64,000 bases of DNA from Actinoallomurus iriomotensis (GTDB lineage Bacteria; Actinomycetota; Actinomycetes; Streptosporangiales; Streptosporangiaceae): NCBI RefSeq assembly GCF_030269445.1, contig NZ_BSTJ01000018.1, positions 62,001 through 126,000 on the forward strand. Direction: 5' to 3'. The notes beneath the pieces were generated by a model, which had not been told where the DNA came from, ran no database searches, and saw only the letters and a list, made by a program, of their open reading frames with translations. Each line of letters begins with the position of its first letter. The stretch's first letter is position 1. Shown here one piece after another: positions 7,675-16,273 of the stretch. A program made the position numbers and the translations under genes.

Positions 7675-8367
7675 TCAGACCCAGATGGCGCACGGGAGCC
7701 CGTCGCCGAAGACCTCCGGGGTGCCCGGCAGGCTCTCGGCGGTTCCCGCGAGGACGCGCCGTGCCGTCCAGGCGGCCGCGGCGGCGTCGAGGACGTCGTC
7801 GACCTTGGCGGCCGCACCGGCCGGTCCGAGGTCGCCGGCGAGGACGACGCCGTCGTCGGCCAGCAGCGCCCGGCGGGTCTCCGCGCCCGCCCAGGTCATC
7901 TTGCGGGCCAGCGGACGGCGGTTCGCCATACGGGCGAAGCAGACCTCGGGATGCACCTCGACGACGCGGAACGAGACCTGCCGCACCCATACGTCCACTT
8001 CCAGGATCTTCCTTGCCAGCGCGAACGCCTGCGCCGACACTCCCGCACCGCCCAGACCGCGGTTGATCCGGACGGCCTCGGCATGCGTCTCCGCCTCGAT
8101 GGCGGCCCGTACGGGCGTCATGAACACCGAGGCCCGCCGCGCGCCGACGTACTCGCGCGCGAGCAGGTCCGCCTGCCGTGGCCCGCGGTCGGGCAGGCCG
8201 ATGGGCATGTCGACGCCCACGACCGCGACCGGTCCGTCTCGTACCGCGTCCGCGAGGAGCCGCTCGATGCCGGTGGCGAAGTACGCGGCCGGACGACCGC
8301 CGTCGAGAGCGATGCCCACCCATCCGCCCGCGCACCCGTCGACGCCGATCACCCGCTGGTCGTCCAT
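7675..8367 (-). CDS. DUF429 family protein (predicted nuclease fold)
   Basis: The 230-residue protein begins MDDQRVIGVDGCAGGWVG, the family's first RNase-H-like strand with an acidic residue, followed by VVGVDMPIGLPDRGPRQADLLAR (second acidic motif), FMTPVRAAI, and VVEVHPEVCFARM near the middle. DUF429 is predicted to adopt an RNase H-like fold; its substrate is unknown. ATG 8367 is chosen because GAGGTGA lies about eight bases upstream and homology starts there, although the frame is open further up. It appears to be a single gene. Confidence 0.85.
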   Translation of the reverse strand: MDDQRVIGVDGCAGGWVGIALDGGRPAAYFATGIERLLADAVRDGPVAVVGVDMPIGLPDRGPRQADLLAREYVGARRASVFMTPVRAAIEAETHAEAVRINRGLGGAGVSAQAFALARKILEVDVWVRQVSFRVVEVHPEVCFARMANRRPLARKMTWAGAETRRALLADDGVVLAGDLGPAGAAAKVDDVLDAAAAAWTARRVLAGTAESLPGTPEVFGDGLPCAIWV

Positions 8368-8509
8368 GTGGCCGGTCACCTCACCGTTTCCACGATCCTC
8401 CAGGTGATGCGGTCGCCGCTCCAGGTGGGCCCGCTCCCCATCACCCCTCGCTGTGGGCCGCCTACCCGCACTCCGGCGCCTGACCCCGGCCGTCCGCATC
8501 GGTCCCCCC

Positions 8510-8531
8510 GCCGTAGGGATATCCCTACGGC
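8510..8531. repeat. Perfect 22-base palindrome in the long leader of the M4 peptidase gene
   Basis: Eleven-base arms (GCCGTAGGGAT / ATCCCTACGGC) meet without a loop. The palindrome lies in the 494-base gap between the DUF429 gene start and the M4 peptidase start, about 330 bases before the latter. A second hairpin follows (GGCGAA at 8588, TTCGCC at 8602). No gene is evident in the gap. A dimeric repressor site or structured leader is possible; I could not match it to a known riboswitch. Confidence 0.5.
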
Positions 8532-8861
8532 TCTCCCGGGGGGGTTCACCCGCCCGGCCTTCGTACGGAAACTCCTGACCAGGAGGCGGCGAAAGCGACA
8601 CTTCGCCGAAACCCGGAAGGAGGTCTCGCCGCCGGAACACGCCCGCCGGGCCCGGATCGCGCGCCGGGGTCGCGGGTGGTGTCCGGGTCGCCGCCGCGGC
8701 GCCCGCTCCCGTGGACCTTCCCCGCCAAGGCCCTCCGGATCGGGCAGGACCGCCAGGCCCCGCACCGCGGCCGTCCTCCGGGACGGCCGCCGGCCCCTGC
8801 TCCGTTCCGTCTGCCCGCCACCGCGGGCGCATCGCTCAACGGCGAAAGGAACCCTCCGCCC

Positions 8862-11306
8862 ATGTCCAGACCTCGCATCGCGATGGTGTCGGCGACCGCC
8901 GTACTCACCGTCGCGGCCGCGCTACTGGCCACCCCGGCCGCCGGTGCCTCACCGCAGCGGCCCGCCGCGCCCAAGCCGAACGCGGGCCGTTCGGCGTTCA
9001 CGCCGGACGACTTCACCACCGATCCGTCCGCGAGCACGCGCAAGCAGGCGATCGCCGACGCGCGCAAGGCTCTCTCGGCGCACAAGGGCACCGCCCACGT
9101 GAAGTCCGGGGACGCGTTCACGCCTCGTACGGTCGTCGTCGCCAAGAACGGGGCCGCCGACGTCCGCTTCGACCGGACCTTCCACGGCCTGCCGGTGTAC
9201 GGCGGCGACCTGGTCGTCCACCTGAAGCCCGGCGGTTCGTACCGTGCGCTGAACATCGCGACGCCCGCCGCCTCGGTGTCCACCACCCCGAAGGTCGCCG
9301 CGTCCGCCGGCGCCGGCACGTCCCGCGCGCGGCTGCACGGCACGGTCGCCTCGGTCGGCAAGCCGCACCTCGCGGTCTGGGCCACCGGACGCTCCTCCCA
9401 GCTCGTCTGGGAGACCGTCGTACGCGGCGTGCGCGCCGACCAGACGCCGAGCGTCCTGCACGTCCTGGTCGACGCGGTCAAGGGCAAGGTCGTGACGCAG
9501 CGGGACGAGGTCGACACCCTGCTCTCGCCCGCCCAGCAGAAGGCCGCCGCCGCGCGCAGGGGCGTCACGCCGCTGGTCGCCGGCACGGGCAACTCGATCT
9601 ACAGCGGTTCGGTGCCGATCGACCTGACCCAGTCGGGCAGCACGTACCAGATGAAGGACCCGTCGCACGGCAACGGGTACACCACGAACCTGAACCACTC
9701 CACGAGCGGCACCGGGACGATCTTCAGCAACAGCACCGGGACGTTCGGCAACGGCACCAACAGCGACGCCGCGTCGGCCGGCGTCGACGCGCACTTCGGC
9801 GCCGCGGAGACGTTCGACTACTACAAGAACGTGCACGGCCGTAACGGCATCTTCGGCAACGGCGCGGGCGTGCCGTCGCGGACGCACTACGGCAACGCGT
9901 ACGTCAACGCCTTCTGGGACGGCTCGCAGATGACGTACGGCGACGGCTCGGGCAACGCCCGTCCGCTCGTCGAGATCGACGTCGCCGGGCACGAGATGAG
10001 CCACGGTGTCAGCGGCGCCCTCACCGGCTGGGACGAGACCGGCGAGACCGGCGGCATGAACGAGGGCACCAGCGACATCTTCGGCACGATGGTGGAGTTC
10101 TACGCGAACAACTCCCACGACACGCCCGACTACACCATGGGCGAGCTGATCAACATCAACGGTGACGGCACGCCGCTGCGGTACATGTACCAGCCCTCGC
10201 TCGACGGCGCGTCGCCGAACTGCTACACGAGCAGCAACGGCTCGCTGGACCCGCACTACTCCCTCGGCCCGCTGGCGCACTGGTTCTTCCTGCTGGCCGT
10301 CGGCAGCGGCAACCACGGGTACGGCAACAGCCCGACCTGCAACAACTCGACGGTCACCGGCATCGGCAACGACAAGGCCGCCAAGATCTGGTACCGCGCG
10401 CTCGCCTCGTACGCGACCAGCAGCGAGAACTACTCCCGCGCGCGCACCGACTCCCTGAAGGCCGCCGCCGACCTGTACGGCACCCACTGCACCGAGTACA
10501 ACACCGTGGACGCCGCCTGGGCGGCCGTCAGCGTCACCGGCACCGACCCGGTCCCCGGCACCTGCCCCGGCCAGCCCGGCAGCCCGTCGGTGACCAACCC
10601 CGGCAGCCAGACGAGCACGGTCGGCACGGCCGTCAGCCTGCAGATCCAGGCGAGCGACCCGGGCGGCCAGACGCTCACCTACAGCGCCACGGGCCTGCCC
10701 GCCGGGCTGTCGATCAACGCCTCGACCGGCCTGATCTCCGGCACGCCGACCACGGCGGGCACCTCGTCGGTGACGGTGACCGCGAAGAACACCTCGAACG
10801 CGACCGGTTCGACGACGTTCACGTGGACGGTGAACCCGGTCGGCGGCGGCTGCTCCTCGACCGGCAACAAGGTCACCAACGGCGGCTTCGAGAGCGGCAC
10901 GTCGCCGTGGACGACGAGCTCCGGAGTCGTCTCGGCCAACGGCAGCGGTGAGAGCGCCCACTCGGGCGGCTACTTCGCGTGGTTCGACGGCTACGGCACC
11001 ACCCACACCGACACCGCCACCCAATCCATCAGCATCCCGTCCGGATGCCACGCATCCCTCACGTTCTACCTGCACATCGACACGAACGAGAGCGGATCCA
11101 CCGCCTACGACAAGTTCACCGTCAAGATCGGCGGAACGACCCTCGCCACCTACAGCAACGCCAACGCCGCCTCCGGCTACACGGCCAGGACCTTCGACGT
11201 GTCCTCCTACGCCGGCCAGACGGTCACGTTGTCGTTCAGCGGCACCGAGGACTCGTCCCTGCAGACCAGCTTCGTCCTCGACGACGTCGCGGTGAACGCG
11301 TCCTGA
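8862..11306 (+). CDS. Secreted thermolysin-like M4 metallopeptidase with Ig-like and C-terminal beta domains
   Basis: The 814-residue precursor has a Sec signal peptide (SRPRIAMVSATAVLTVAAALL, cleavage near A-G-A-S), an FTP-type propeptide, and an M4 catalytic domain with zinc motif HEMSH (H377, E378, H381) and third ligand in NEGTSD (E401). After DPHYSLGPLAHWF come a putative Ig-like domain (LPAGLSINASTGLISGTPTTAG) and a C-terminal beta-sandwich of about 145 residues starting NGGFESG and ending DDVAVNAS, likely for substrate or wall binding. It is exported and self-activated, degrading proteins outside the cell. ATG 8862 follows AAAGGA. A strong hairpin terminator follows at 11337-11383. Confidence 0.93.
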   Translation: MSRPRIAMVSATAVLTVAAALLATPAAGASPQRPAAPKPNAGRSAFTPDDFTTDPSASTRKQAIADARKALSAHKGTAHVKSGDAFTPRTVVVAKNGAADVRFDRTFHGLPVYGGDLVVHLKPGGSYRALNIATPAASVSTTPKVAASAGAGTSRARLHGTVASVGKPHLAVWATGRSSQLVWETVVRGVRADQTPSVLHVLVDAVKGKVVTQRDEVDTLLSPAQQKAAAARRGVTPLVAGTGNSIYSGSVPIDLTQSGSTYQMKDPSHGNGYTTNLNHSTSGTGTIFSNSTGTFGNGTNSDAASAGVDAHFGAAETFDYYKNVHGRNGIFGNGAGVPSRTHYGNAYVNAFWDGSQMTYGDGSGNARPLVEIDVAGHEMSHGVSGALTGWDETGETGGMNEGTSDIFGTMVEFYANNSHDTPDYTMGELININGDGTPLRYMYQPSLDGASPNCYTSSNGSLDPHYSLGPLAHWFFLLAVGSGNHGYGNSPTCNNSTVTGIGNDKAAKIWYRALASYATSSENYSRARTDSLKAAADLYGTHCTEYNTVDAAWAAVSVTGTDPVPGTCPGQPGSPSVTNPGSQTSTVGTAVSLQIQASDPGGQTLTYSATGLPAGLSINASTGLISGTPTTAGTSSVTVTAKNTSNATGSTTFTWTVNPVGGGCSSTGNKVTNGGFESGTSPWTTSSGVVSANGSGESAHSGGYFAWFDGYGTTHTDTATQSISIPSGCHASLTFYLHIDTNESGSTAYDKFTVKIGGTTLATYSNANAASGYTARTFDVSSYAGQTVTLSFSGTEDSSLQTSFVLDDVAVNAS

Positions 11307-11336
11307 CCCGTACGGCCTGAAGGGCCCTGGACGAAC

Positions 11337-11383
11337 GGCCCGGTGAGCCGCGCGCGAGTCGCCGCGGTGCGGCTCACCGGGCC
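11337..11383 (+). terminator. Terminator of the M4 peptidase gene
   Basis: Fifteen-base perfect inverted arms (11337-11351 and 11369-11383, GGCCCGGTGAGCCGC and its complement) enclose a 17-base loop, 31 bases after the stop codon, followed by TTCTC. This is a typical GC-rich actinomycete hairpin without a long T-run. Confidence 0.7.
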
Positions 11384-11769
11384 TTCTCGATCAGATGTGG
11401 CCGAGGGAGGACCTCGACGTGGCTGGTTTTGTCGTGGACACCTGCTGTAATCGCCTGGTGCCTCGACGTGACGATGCTCTTGATGGTGGGCGGGCGGTGC
11501 CGCGGACCGCCCAGGTCGGTCTGCGAGTCTCGACCGGGCGGCGACGGCGGTGTTTCGGGTCGCTGGTCTCGGCGGGTTTGTGCCGGGAGCTGTCGGCGGC
11601 GTGCCCGGGCACGTTCGGGGAGCTGGACACCACGACCGGGCACCTGCTCGGTGCCGGACGGTCCCGGCGTGACCCCAGGCAGTCCCCCATCACGGCACCG
11701 CATCAGGGGTCCCCTGGCCGGCCGCGGCCCGCCCCACCAACACATGGGGAGTCGCTCGCCCACCACAGC

Positions 11770-11795
11770 GTCACGGTGAACACGTCCTGACCGTA
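11770..11795 (+). pseudogene. Duplicated remnant of the M4 peptidase gene's 3' end
   Basis: GTCACGGTGAACACGTCCTG at 11770-11789 continues into ACCGTA and differs from the end of the M4 gene plus its flank (11286-11312) by two substitutions and one gap. In frame it reads SVTVNTS-stop against DDVAVNAS-stop. The rest of the 468-base gap from 11384 to 11851 carries only shadow-like frames and no gene I can support. The remnant suggests a former tandem copy of a peptidase or of its C-terminal domain that was mostly deleted or replaced. Confidence 0.45.
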
Positions 11796-11851
11796 ATCCG
11801 GCAGGGCTCCGGACGCACTGTCACCCCAGCCCCTCGCATCCCCGGGAGTTC

Positions 11852-13228
11852 ATGTTGAGAACGAAGATCGCGATCGTCGCCGCCGTCGTGGCGGCGATGG
11901 CGCCGCTCACCGCCGCGCGCGCCGCGAGCCCCGTGAGCGTCGCGACCACCACGCACCAGGCCGCCGCCGACCCGACCCGTACGCCGGCCTCCCCGTCGTA
12001 CACGGTCAGCCTGACCGGCAACGCCACGGGCGGCACCTGGACCGGGCACGAGTCGGTGAGCTTCACCAACGCCGCCGCCACGCCGCTGACCGAGGTCTAC
12101 CTGCGGCTGTGGGACAACTACCACGGGAGCTGCCCGTCCACGCCGGTCACGGTGACGAACGTGACCGGCGGCACGGCCGGCGCGCTGGAGGTCGGCTGCA
12201 CGGCCCTGAAGATCACGCTGCCCGCGCCGCTCGCCCAGGGCGCGTCGGGGACGGTGGGCTTCGACCTGAGCATCGTCGTGCCGAGCGGCGCCGACAGGTT
12301 CGGCCACGACGGGTCGTACTACTTCCTCGGCAACGCGCTGCCGGTCCTGGCGGTGCGCGACGCGTCGGGCTGGCACCTGGACCCGTACACGAACAACGGC
12401 GAGTCCTTCTACTCGCTCGCGAGCGACTGGACCGTCACGCTCGACCATCCGACCTCGCTGAAGGTTCCGGCGACGGGCACCTCCACGGACCGGGCCGGCA
12501 CGTCGGGACGTACGGTGACGACCGCCACCGCGGCGAAGGTACGTGACTTCGCGTGGGCGGCCGGGCCGTTCGCGGTGACGTCGGGCACCTCACCGGGCGG
12601 CGTGAAGGTCAACGTGTACCGGGTGAGCGGCATCTCCTCCACCTCGGCCACGTCGATGCTGAACACGGCCACGGCGGCGCTGGACGCGCACGCGCAGCGG
12701 TTCGGCGCCTACCCGTACGGCGAGGCCGACGTCGTCCTGGACAACAACTTCTGGTTCGGCGGCATGGAGTACCCCGGGTTCGTGCTGGACCTGGTCAGCT
12801 CCACGGCACTGGCGCACGAGCTGGCGCACCAGTGGTGGTACGGCATCGTGGGCGACGACGAGTACAACAGCCCCTGGCTGGATGAGTCCTTCGCCGATTA
12901 CGCCACCGACCTGTACCAGGGCAACACCGGCAGCGGCTGCTGGAACAGCGTGTCCTGGGCGTCGTCGGCCGAGAAGATCACCAACTCGATGGCGTACTGG
13001 GACGCCCACTCCGGCCGGTACTCCACGGTCGTGTACGGCTACGGCAGGTGCGCGCTGCACGACCTGAGCCGGGTGCTCGGCACCACGGCCATGACCAAGC
13101 TGACCCACGACTACGCCCAGTCGCACTGGTACGGCGTCTCGACGACCGCCGAGTTCAAGGCGGCGGCGCAGTCCCTGACCACGACCGACCTGACGTCGTT
13201 CTGGACGCAGCACCGCATCGACGGCTGA
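11852..13228 (+). CDS. Secreted M1-family aminopeptidase
   Basis: The 458-residue protein has a signal peptide (KIAIVAAVVAAMAPLTAARA) and the M1 fold: an N-terminal beta domain, FGGMEYPGF (exopeptidase GxMEN-like motif, here GGMEYPG) and the zinc site HELAHQWW (H322, E323, H326) with E345 in WLDESFADY, giving the HExxH-18-E spacing. It is about half the length of PepN-type enzymes because the C-terminal helical domain is reduced, as in other secreted actinomycete M1 peptidases. It probably trims peptides released by extracellular proteases such as the upstream M4 enzyme. The ATG follows GGGAG. A hairpin terminator lies at 13247-13275. Confidence 0.9.
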   Translation: MLRTKIAIVAAVVAAMAPLTAARAASPVSVATTTHQAAADPTRTPASPSYTVSLTGNATGGTWTGHESVSFTNAAATPLTEVYLRLWDNYHGSCPSTPVTVTNVTGGTAGALEVGCTALKITLPAPLAQGASGTVGFDLSIVVPSGADRFGHDGSYYFLGNALPVLAVRDASGWHLDPYTNNGESFYSLASDWTVTLDHPTSLKVPATGTSTDRAGTSGRTVTTATAAKVRDFAWAAGPFAVTSGTSPGGVKVNVYRVSGISSTSATSMLNTATAALDAHAQRFGAYPYGEADVVLDNNFWFGGMEYPGFVLDLVSSTALAHELAHQWWYGIVGDDEYNSPWLDESFADYATDLYQGNTGSGCWNSVSWASSAEKITNSMAYWDAHSGRYSTVVYGYGRCALHDLSRVLGTTAMTKLTHDYAQSHWYGVSTTAEFKAAAQSLTTTDLTSFWTQHRIDG

Positions 13229-13246
13229 CCGGAGCGGTCCGCGGCG

Positions 13247-13275
13247 CGGCTCCCCGTCACGGCGGCGGGGAGCCG
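13247..13275 (+). terminator. Hairpin after the M1 peptidase gene, abutting the next promoter
   Basis: Ten-base perfect arms CGGCTCCCCG (13247-13256) and its complement (13266-13275) flank a nine-base loop, 18 bases after the M1 stop. The right arm lies six bases before the TATGAT box (13281) of the next gene, so termination and re-initiation are packed together. Confidence 0.6.
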
Positions 13276-13293
13276 CTCCCTATGATCCCTGCA

Positions 13294-14478
13294 ATGGACT
13301 TCGAGGGGCTGATCAGCGACCTCGCGTCGCCGGACGAGGCGATCTGGAGGCTGGCCCGGAGCACCTTCAAGGAGCTCGGGGACGCCGGGGTTCCCGCGTT
13401 GATGGCGGAGCTCCTCGATGAGGAGTCGCCGCTCGACTGGGCCCAGGCGGGCTTCCTGTTGAGAGAGCTGGGTGACGCGGCGTTCTGCGCGATACGTGAC
13501 GCGGTCGCCGCCGACCTGCCGAAAGAGCCGGCCCGTAGGGCCCGCTGGACGTTCGGCGGCTTCTTCGGCGAGTACTGGGACCGTCTCCTGGAGTCCCTGG
13601 AACATCCCTCGGCCGACGTACGGGAGTGCGCGGCCCTGTGCCTGCAGAGAATGGGCGCGGAGGCGCTGCCGGCGACCGGCGCGCTGATCCGGCTGTTCGG
13701 CGACCCGGACCCGGACGTACAGCAGCGGGCGATCTGGGCCCTGGAGGAGCTGGGGCCCGGGACGCTGGACGCGCTGCGGGAGGTGCGGAGGTCCGGCCCG
13801 GGCGCGTATCGCGCCAACGCCTTCAGCGCGATCATGAACATCGGCGGGCCGGCGGCCCTGTCGGGCAAGGACCAGGAGCTCTGGCGGCGCCACCTCGGCG
13901 CGAAGGCCGTCGCCGACCGTCCCCAGGAGATCTGGGAGAACAGCTGCGTCACCGTGCCCGGCGGCGACCAGCAGGCCATCCTGGAGATCCTGGACTTCTC
14001 CGACGCCAGTCCGATGTACTTCGACCTGGGGCTGGCCGTCGCGAGCGGATCGTGGTGGACGGTGCCGAAGGTCGAGCACGAGGAGCGCGCCGAGGCGTTC
14101 GTGACGCCGGAGGTGGACGGCTGGACGCTCGTCGTCAGCGGCTGGTGCTACCCGGCGTGGGACGACGAGTGGTATGCCCGGACGCGCGACGCCCTGCGGC
14201 GGCTGAGCGACCGGTTCGGCGTCGCGTGGGGGTTCGCCGGGCGCGGCTACGGCGGCACGGCCGCGTGGGCCTGCGCCAAGAACGGCGAGATCATCTGGGA
14301 GCGAGAGGTCACCCAGAACGACGACTGGGGCGACGCCGACCCGACCAAGGGCATCGACACGGACGAGCCGCTCGGCATCGACCCCACGAAGCTGAGCGAC
14401 AAGACCCCCATGCGCGGCGCGGGCCTGCGCGCGCTGACCCCGTACGGCCGCGACGCCCCGCGCCGGGTGCCCGGGTAG
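13294..14478 (+). CDS. HEAT-repeat protein of unknown function
   Basis: The ~394-residue soluble protein begins MDFEGLISDLASPDEAIWRLA and carries several HEAT-like helical pairs in its first ~200 residues (ADVRECAALCLQRMGAEALPA; PDVQQRAIWALEELGPGTL). The C-terminal half contains a tryptophan-rich domain (VSGWCYPAWDDEWYARTRDALRRLSDRFG) that I do not recognise. TATGAT at 13281-13286 sits seven bases before ATG 13294, supporting a leaderless start there; ATG 13282 with GGGGAG upstream is the alternative. It converges on the DUF3068 gene with a 3-base gap. HEAT scaffolds mediate protein contacts; no enzymatic role is visible. Confidence 0.75.
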   Translation: MDFEGLISDLASPDEAIWRLARSTFKELGDAGVPALMAELLDEESPLDWAQAGFLLRELGDAAFCAIRDAVAADLPKEPARRARWTFGGFFGEYWDRLLESLEHPSADVRECAALCLQRMGAEALPATGALIRLFGDPDPDVQQRAIWALEELGPGTLDALREVRRSGPGAYRANAFSAIMNIGGPAALSGKDQELWRRHLGAKAVADRPQEIWENSCVTVPGGDQQAILEILDFSDASPMYFDLGLAVASGSWWTVPKVEHEERAEAFVTPEVDGWTLVVSGWCYPAWDDEWYARTRDALRRLSDRFGVAWGFAGRGYGGTAAWACAKNGEIIWEREVTQNDDWGDADPTKGIDTDEPLGIDPTKLSDKTPMRGAGLRALTPYGRDAPRRVPG

Positions 14479-14481
14479 CGG

Positions 14482-15498
14482 TCAGGCGGACGGCTTCTCG
14501 CCGGCGGGCCGGGGAGCGTCCGTGCTCTCCCCCGGTGCGGGCTCGCGGCGGCCGGAGACGGCGAAGGCCAGGCCGGAGACGAGCAGGACGATGCCAAGGG
14601 TGCCGCCGCCGTACGGCAGCCAGGTCCTGACCAGCGCGATCTTGTCGGCCTCGCTGCCGGACAGGTCGACGAGATCCTGCTGGCTCTTCGGGACCATCTT
14701 CAGGTCCAGGTCGGCGACGGTGAGCCGGTCGACGCCGTCGCTCGTGCGCAGCGTCTGGGTGACCTTCTGCTCCTGGTTGACCGGGGCGCCCGTGCGCGGG
14801 TCGACCCAGACCGTGGTGGTCGCCTGGTAGACGCGGTTCACCGCGACCGCGTCGTTCTTCTTGTCGTAGCCGGGCAGTCGCGCGACCTGCTTGGCCGGCA
14901 GCCCGAGGAGCGAGGCGGGCACGCCGGGCTTGATCGAGTCGGTGATGGTCGGCGGAATCTGCTGTACGAAGCGGTAGGTCGTGATGCCGTGGACCTTTTC
15001 CTCACCCTCGTAGGTCATCGGCCATGTGCGCTTCGTAGTGATATCGAAATAGGGATAGGTTTTCCGCTTTACGCCAATAGGCCAGAACAGGCCGACGCCC
15101 GACTGGCGAACGCCCGAGTCGCTGTTCACCGCGGCTCCCCGGCCGTTCCGCATCTCGGCGGTGCGGCGGTCGAACACGGCGCGCTGGGACTGCGTCTCGA
15201 TCTTCGCGTTGCCGGCCGGGTCCTCGATGGAGGTGAAGGAGTCCCAGACGGCGATCTTGCCGTCACCAGCGCGGACGTCGCCGCGAGTGGTGTTGGTCGC
15301 GGTGACGGTGGCGCCCTTCTGGATCCGCCATTTGGAGGTGTCCAGATACGTGGCGTTGTCGGCGCGGAGCGTGGTCTTCTCGTACACGTTGAGCGGCGCG
15401 GCGACGACCTGCCGCGCGACATAGAAGCGCACCAGCGGGGCGAGTGCGAGAAAGAACGCTCCGGCCCCGATGAGGATCAAGCCCACCTTGCGACGCAC
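14482..15498 (-). CDS. DUF3068 (PorA-family) membrane protein
   Basis: The 338-residue protein has an N-terminal membrane anchor (KVGLILIGAGAFFLALAPLVRFYV), a large extracellular domain (residues ~30-290, with TYPYFDITTKRTWPMTYEGEEKVHG-type family segments) and a second membrane segment near the C-terminus (GTLGIVLLVSGLAFAVSG). DUF3068 proteins are envelope proteins of actinobacteria; the mycobacterial member I recall (Rv0227c) lies beside an acyltransferase gene, matching the arrangement here apart from the intervening insertion element. GTG 15498 follows GGAGGT by six bases. Its promoter region includes the palindrome at 15586-15597. Exact function unknown. Confidence 0.85.
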   Translation of the reverse strand: MRRKVGLILIGAGAFFLALAPLVRFYVARQVVAAPLNVYEKTTLRADNATYLDTSKWRIQKGATVTATNTTRGDVRAGDGKIAVWDSFTSIEDPAGNAKIETQSQRAVFDRRTAEMRNGRGAAVNSDSGVRQSGVGLFWPIGVKRKTYPYFDITTKRTWPMTYEGEEKVHGITTYRFVQQIPPTITDSIKPGVPASLLGLPAKQVARLPGYDKKNDAVAVNRVYQATTTVWVDPRTGAPVNQEQKVTQTLRTSDGVDRLTVADLDLKMVPKSQQDLVDLSGSEADKIALVRTWLPYGGGTLGIVLLVSGLAFAVSGRREPAPGESTDAPRPAGEKPSA

Positions 15499-15585
15499 CG
15501 CGCACCTCCAAGGGGAAATTGCCTGAATCATAGGGGAATGCGGCATTTGTCGGCAGACGGGCCGCCCTTCGTGACGATCATGTTA

Positions 15586-15597
15586 CCTACGCGTAGG
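15586..15597. promoter_or_regulatory. Palindromic site CCTACGCGTAGG upstream of the DUF3068 gene
   Basis: A perfect 12-base palindrome (15586-15597) sits in the AT-richer stretch between the DUF3068 gene and the insertion element, flanked by TTA and CTTACC. It lies about 90 bases upstream of the DUF3068 start and just outside the likely left end of the IS607 element, so it probably belongs to the original intergenic region. A dimeric repressor site is plausible; the regulator is unknown. Confidence 0.4.
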
Positions 15598-15649
15598 CTT
15601 ACCAACTTCCTTAGGTATCCGTAGTGTTGCGCATATATAGTTCGGTCGC

Positions 15650-16273
15650 GTGGAGTTGCTGCGCATGTCCAAGGCCGCGAAGCGTCTTGGGATACATCCG
15701 ATGACGCTTCGCCAGTGGGCTAACGATGGCAAGATCCCGTTCACGTGGGTTGGTCGTGAGCGCCGGTTCTCCTCGGTCGACGTGGAGAACATGAAGCGTG
15801 GCAGTGACTTGGCAACCTCTCGGCCTCGCCGGGAGGTTCTGTATGTGCGCGTCTCCGGCTCGTCTGGGCAGGAGTCCTCGCTTGAGGCCCAAGAGGCAGA
15901 GCTGCGGGCCACCGCAACGGGGGAGATAGTCAAGGTCGTACGCGACCGTGCCTCGGGCTTGAAGGAGAACCGGCCGGGCTTGAACCGGCTGTTGACGATG
16001 GTGTCCGACGGCAGCGTGACCGTGGTGCGTGTTACCCATGAGGACCGTCTGGCCCGGTTCGGGGTCGGCTGGCTCAAGCGTCTGTTCGCCGTATACGGGG
16101 TCACCGTTGAGGTGCTGTACCCGAAGAAGCTCGGCGGCCGGGATGAGCTGCTGGAGGACTTCATCGCCCTGGTCACCACGTTCGCCGGGCGCCTGTATGG
16201 GATGCGCAGCGCGCAGAACCGCAAGCGGCTGCTGGCGGAGTCCGGTCAGTGCAGCGAGGATCATGCCGCGTGA
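15650..16273 (+). CDS. tnpA: IS607-family serine transposase TnpA
   Basis: The 207-residue protein starts with a MerR-like winged helix (MSKAAKRLGIHPMTLRQWANDG, then RRFSSVDVENM), followed by a small serine-recombinase domain: YVRVSGSSGQ with nucleophile S69, the QEAELRA segment, DRASGLKENRPGL and VTHEDRLARFG. This is the standard IS607 TnpA architecture; it catalyses excision and integration through a circular intermediate. The protein seems intact. GTG 15650 has TATAGT eight bases upstream, suggesting leaderless expression; ATG 15665 is an alternative. The stop overlaps the tnpB GTG. Confidence 0.92.
   Translation: MELLRMSKAAKRLGIHPMTLRQWANDGKIPFTWVGRERRFSSVDVENMKRGSDLATSRPRREVLYVRVSGSSGQESSLEAQEAELRATATGEIVKVVRDRASGLKENRPGLNRLLTMVSDGSVTVVRVTHEDRLARFGVGWLKRLFAVYGVTVEVLYPKKLGGRDELLEDFIALVTTFAGRLYGMRSAQNRKRLLAESGQCSEDHAA

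Noticed and set aside
8461-8861. c-di-AMP (ydaO) or other known riboswitch before the M4 gene
   Set aside because: I could not find the conserved ydaO core segments or any other class consensus; only simple palindromes are visible.
11374-11790. Frames of 100-131 codons on both strands between the M4 and M1 genes, considered as a transposase or small gene
   Set aside because: No conserved motif, no ribosome site, and composition typical of random high-GC frames; only the last codons of the plus frame match the M4 3' end.
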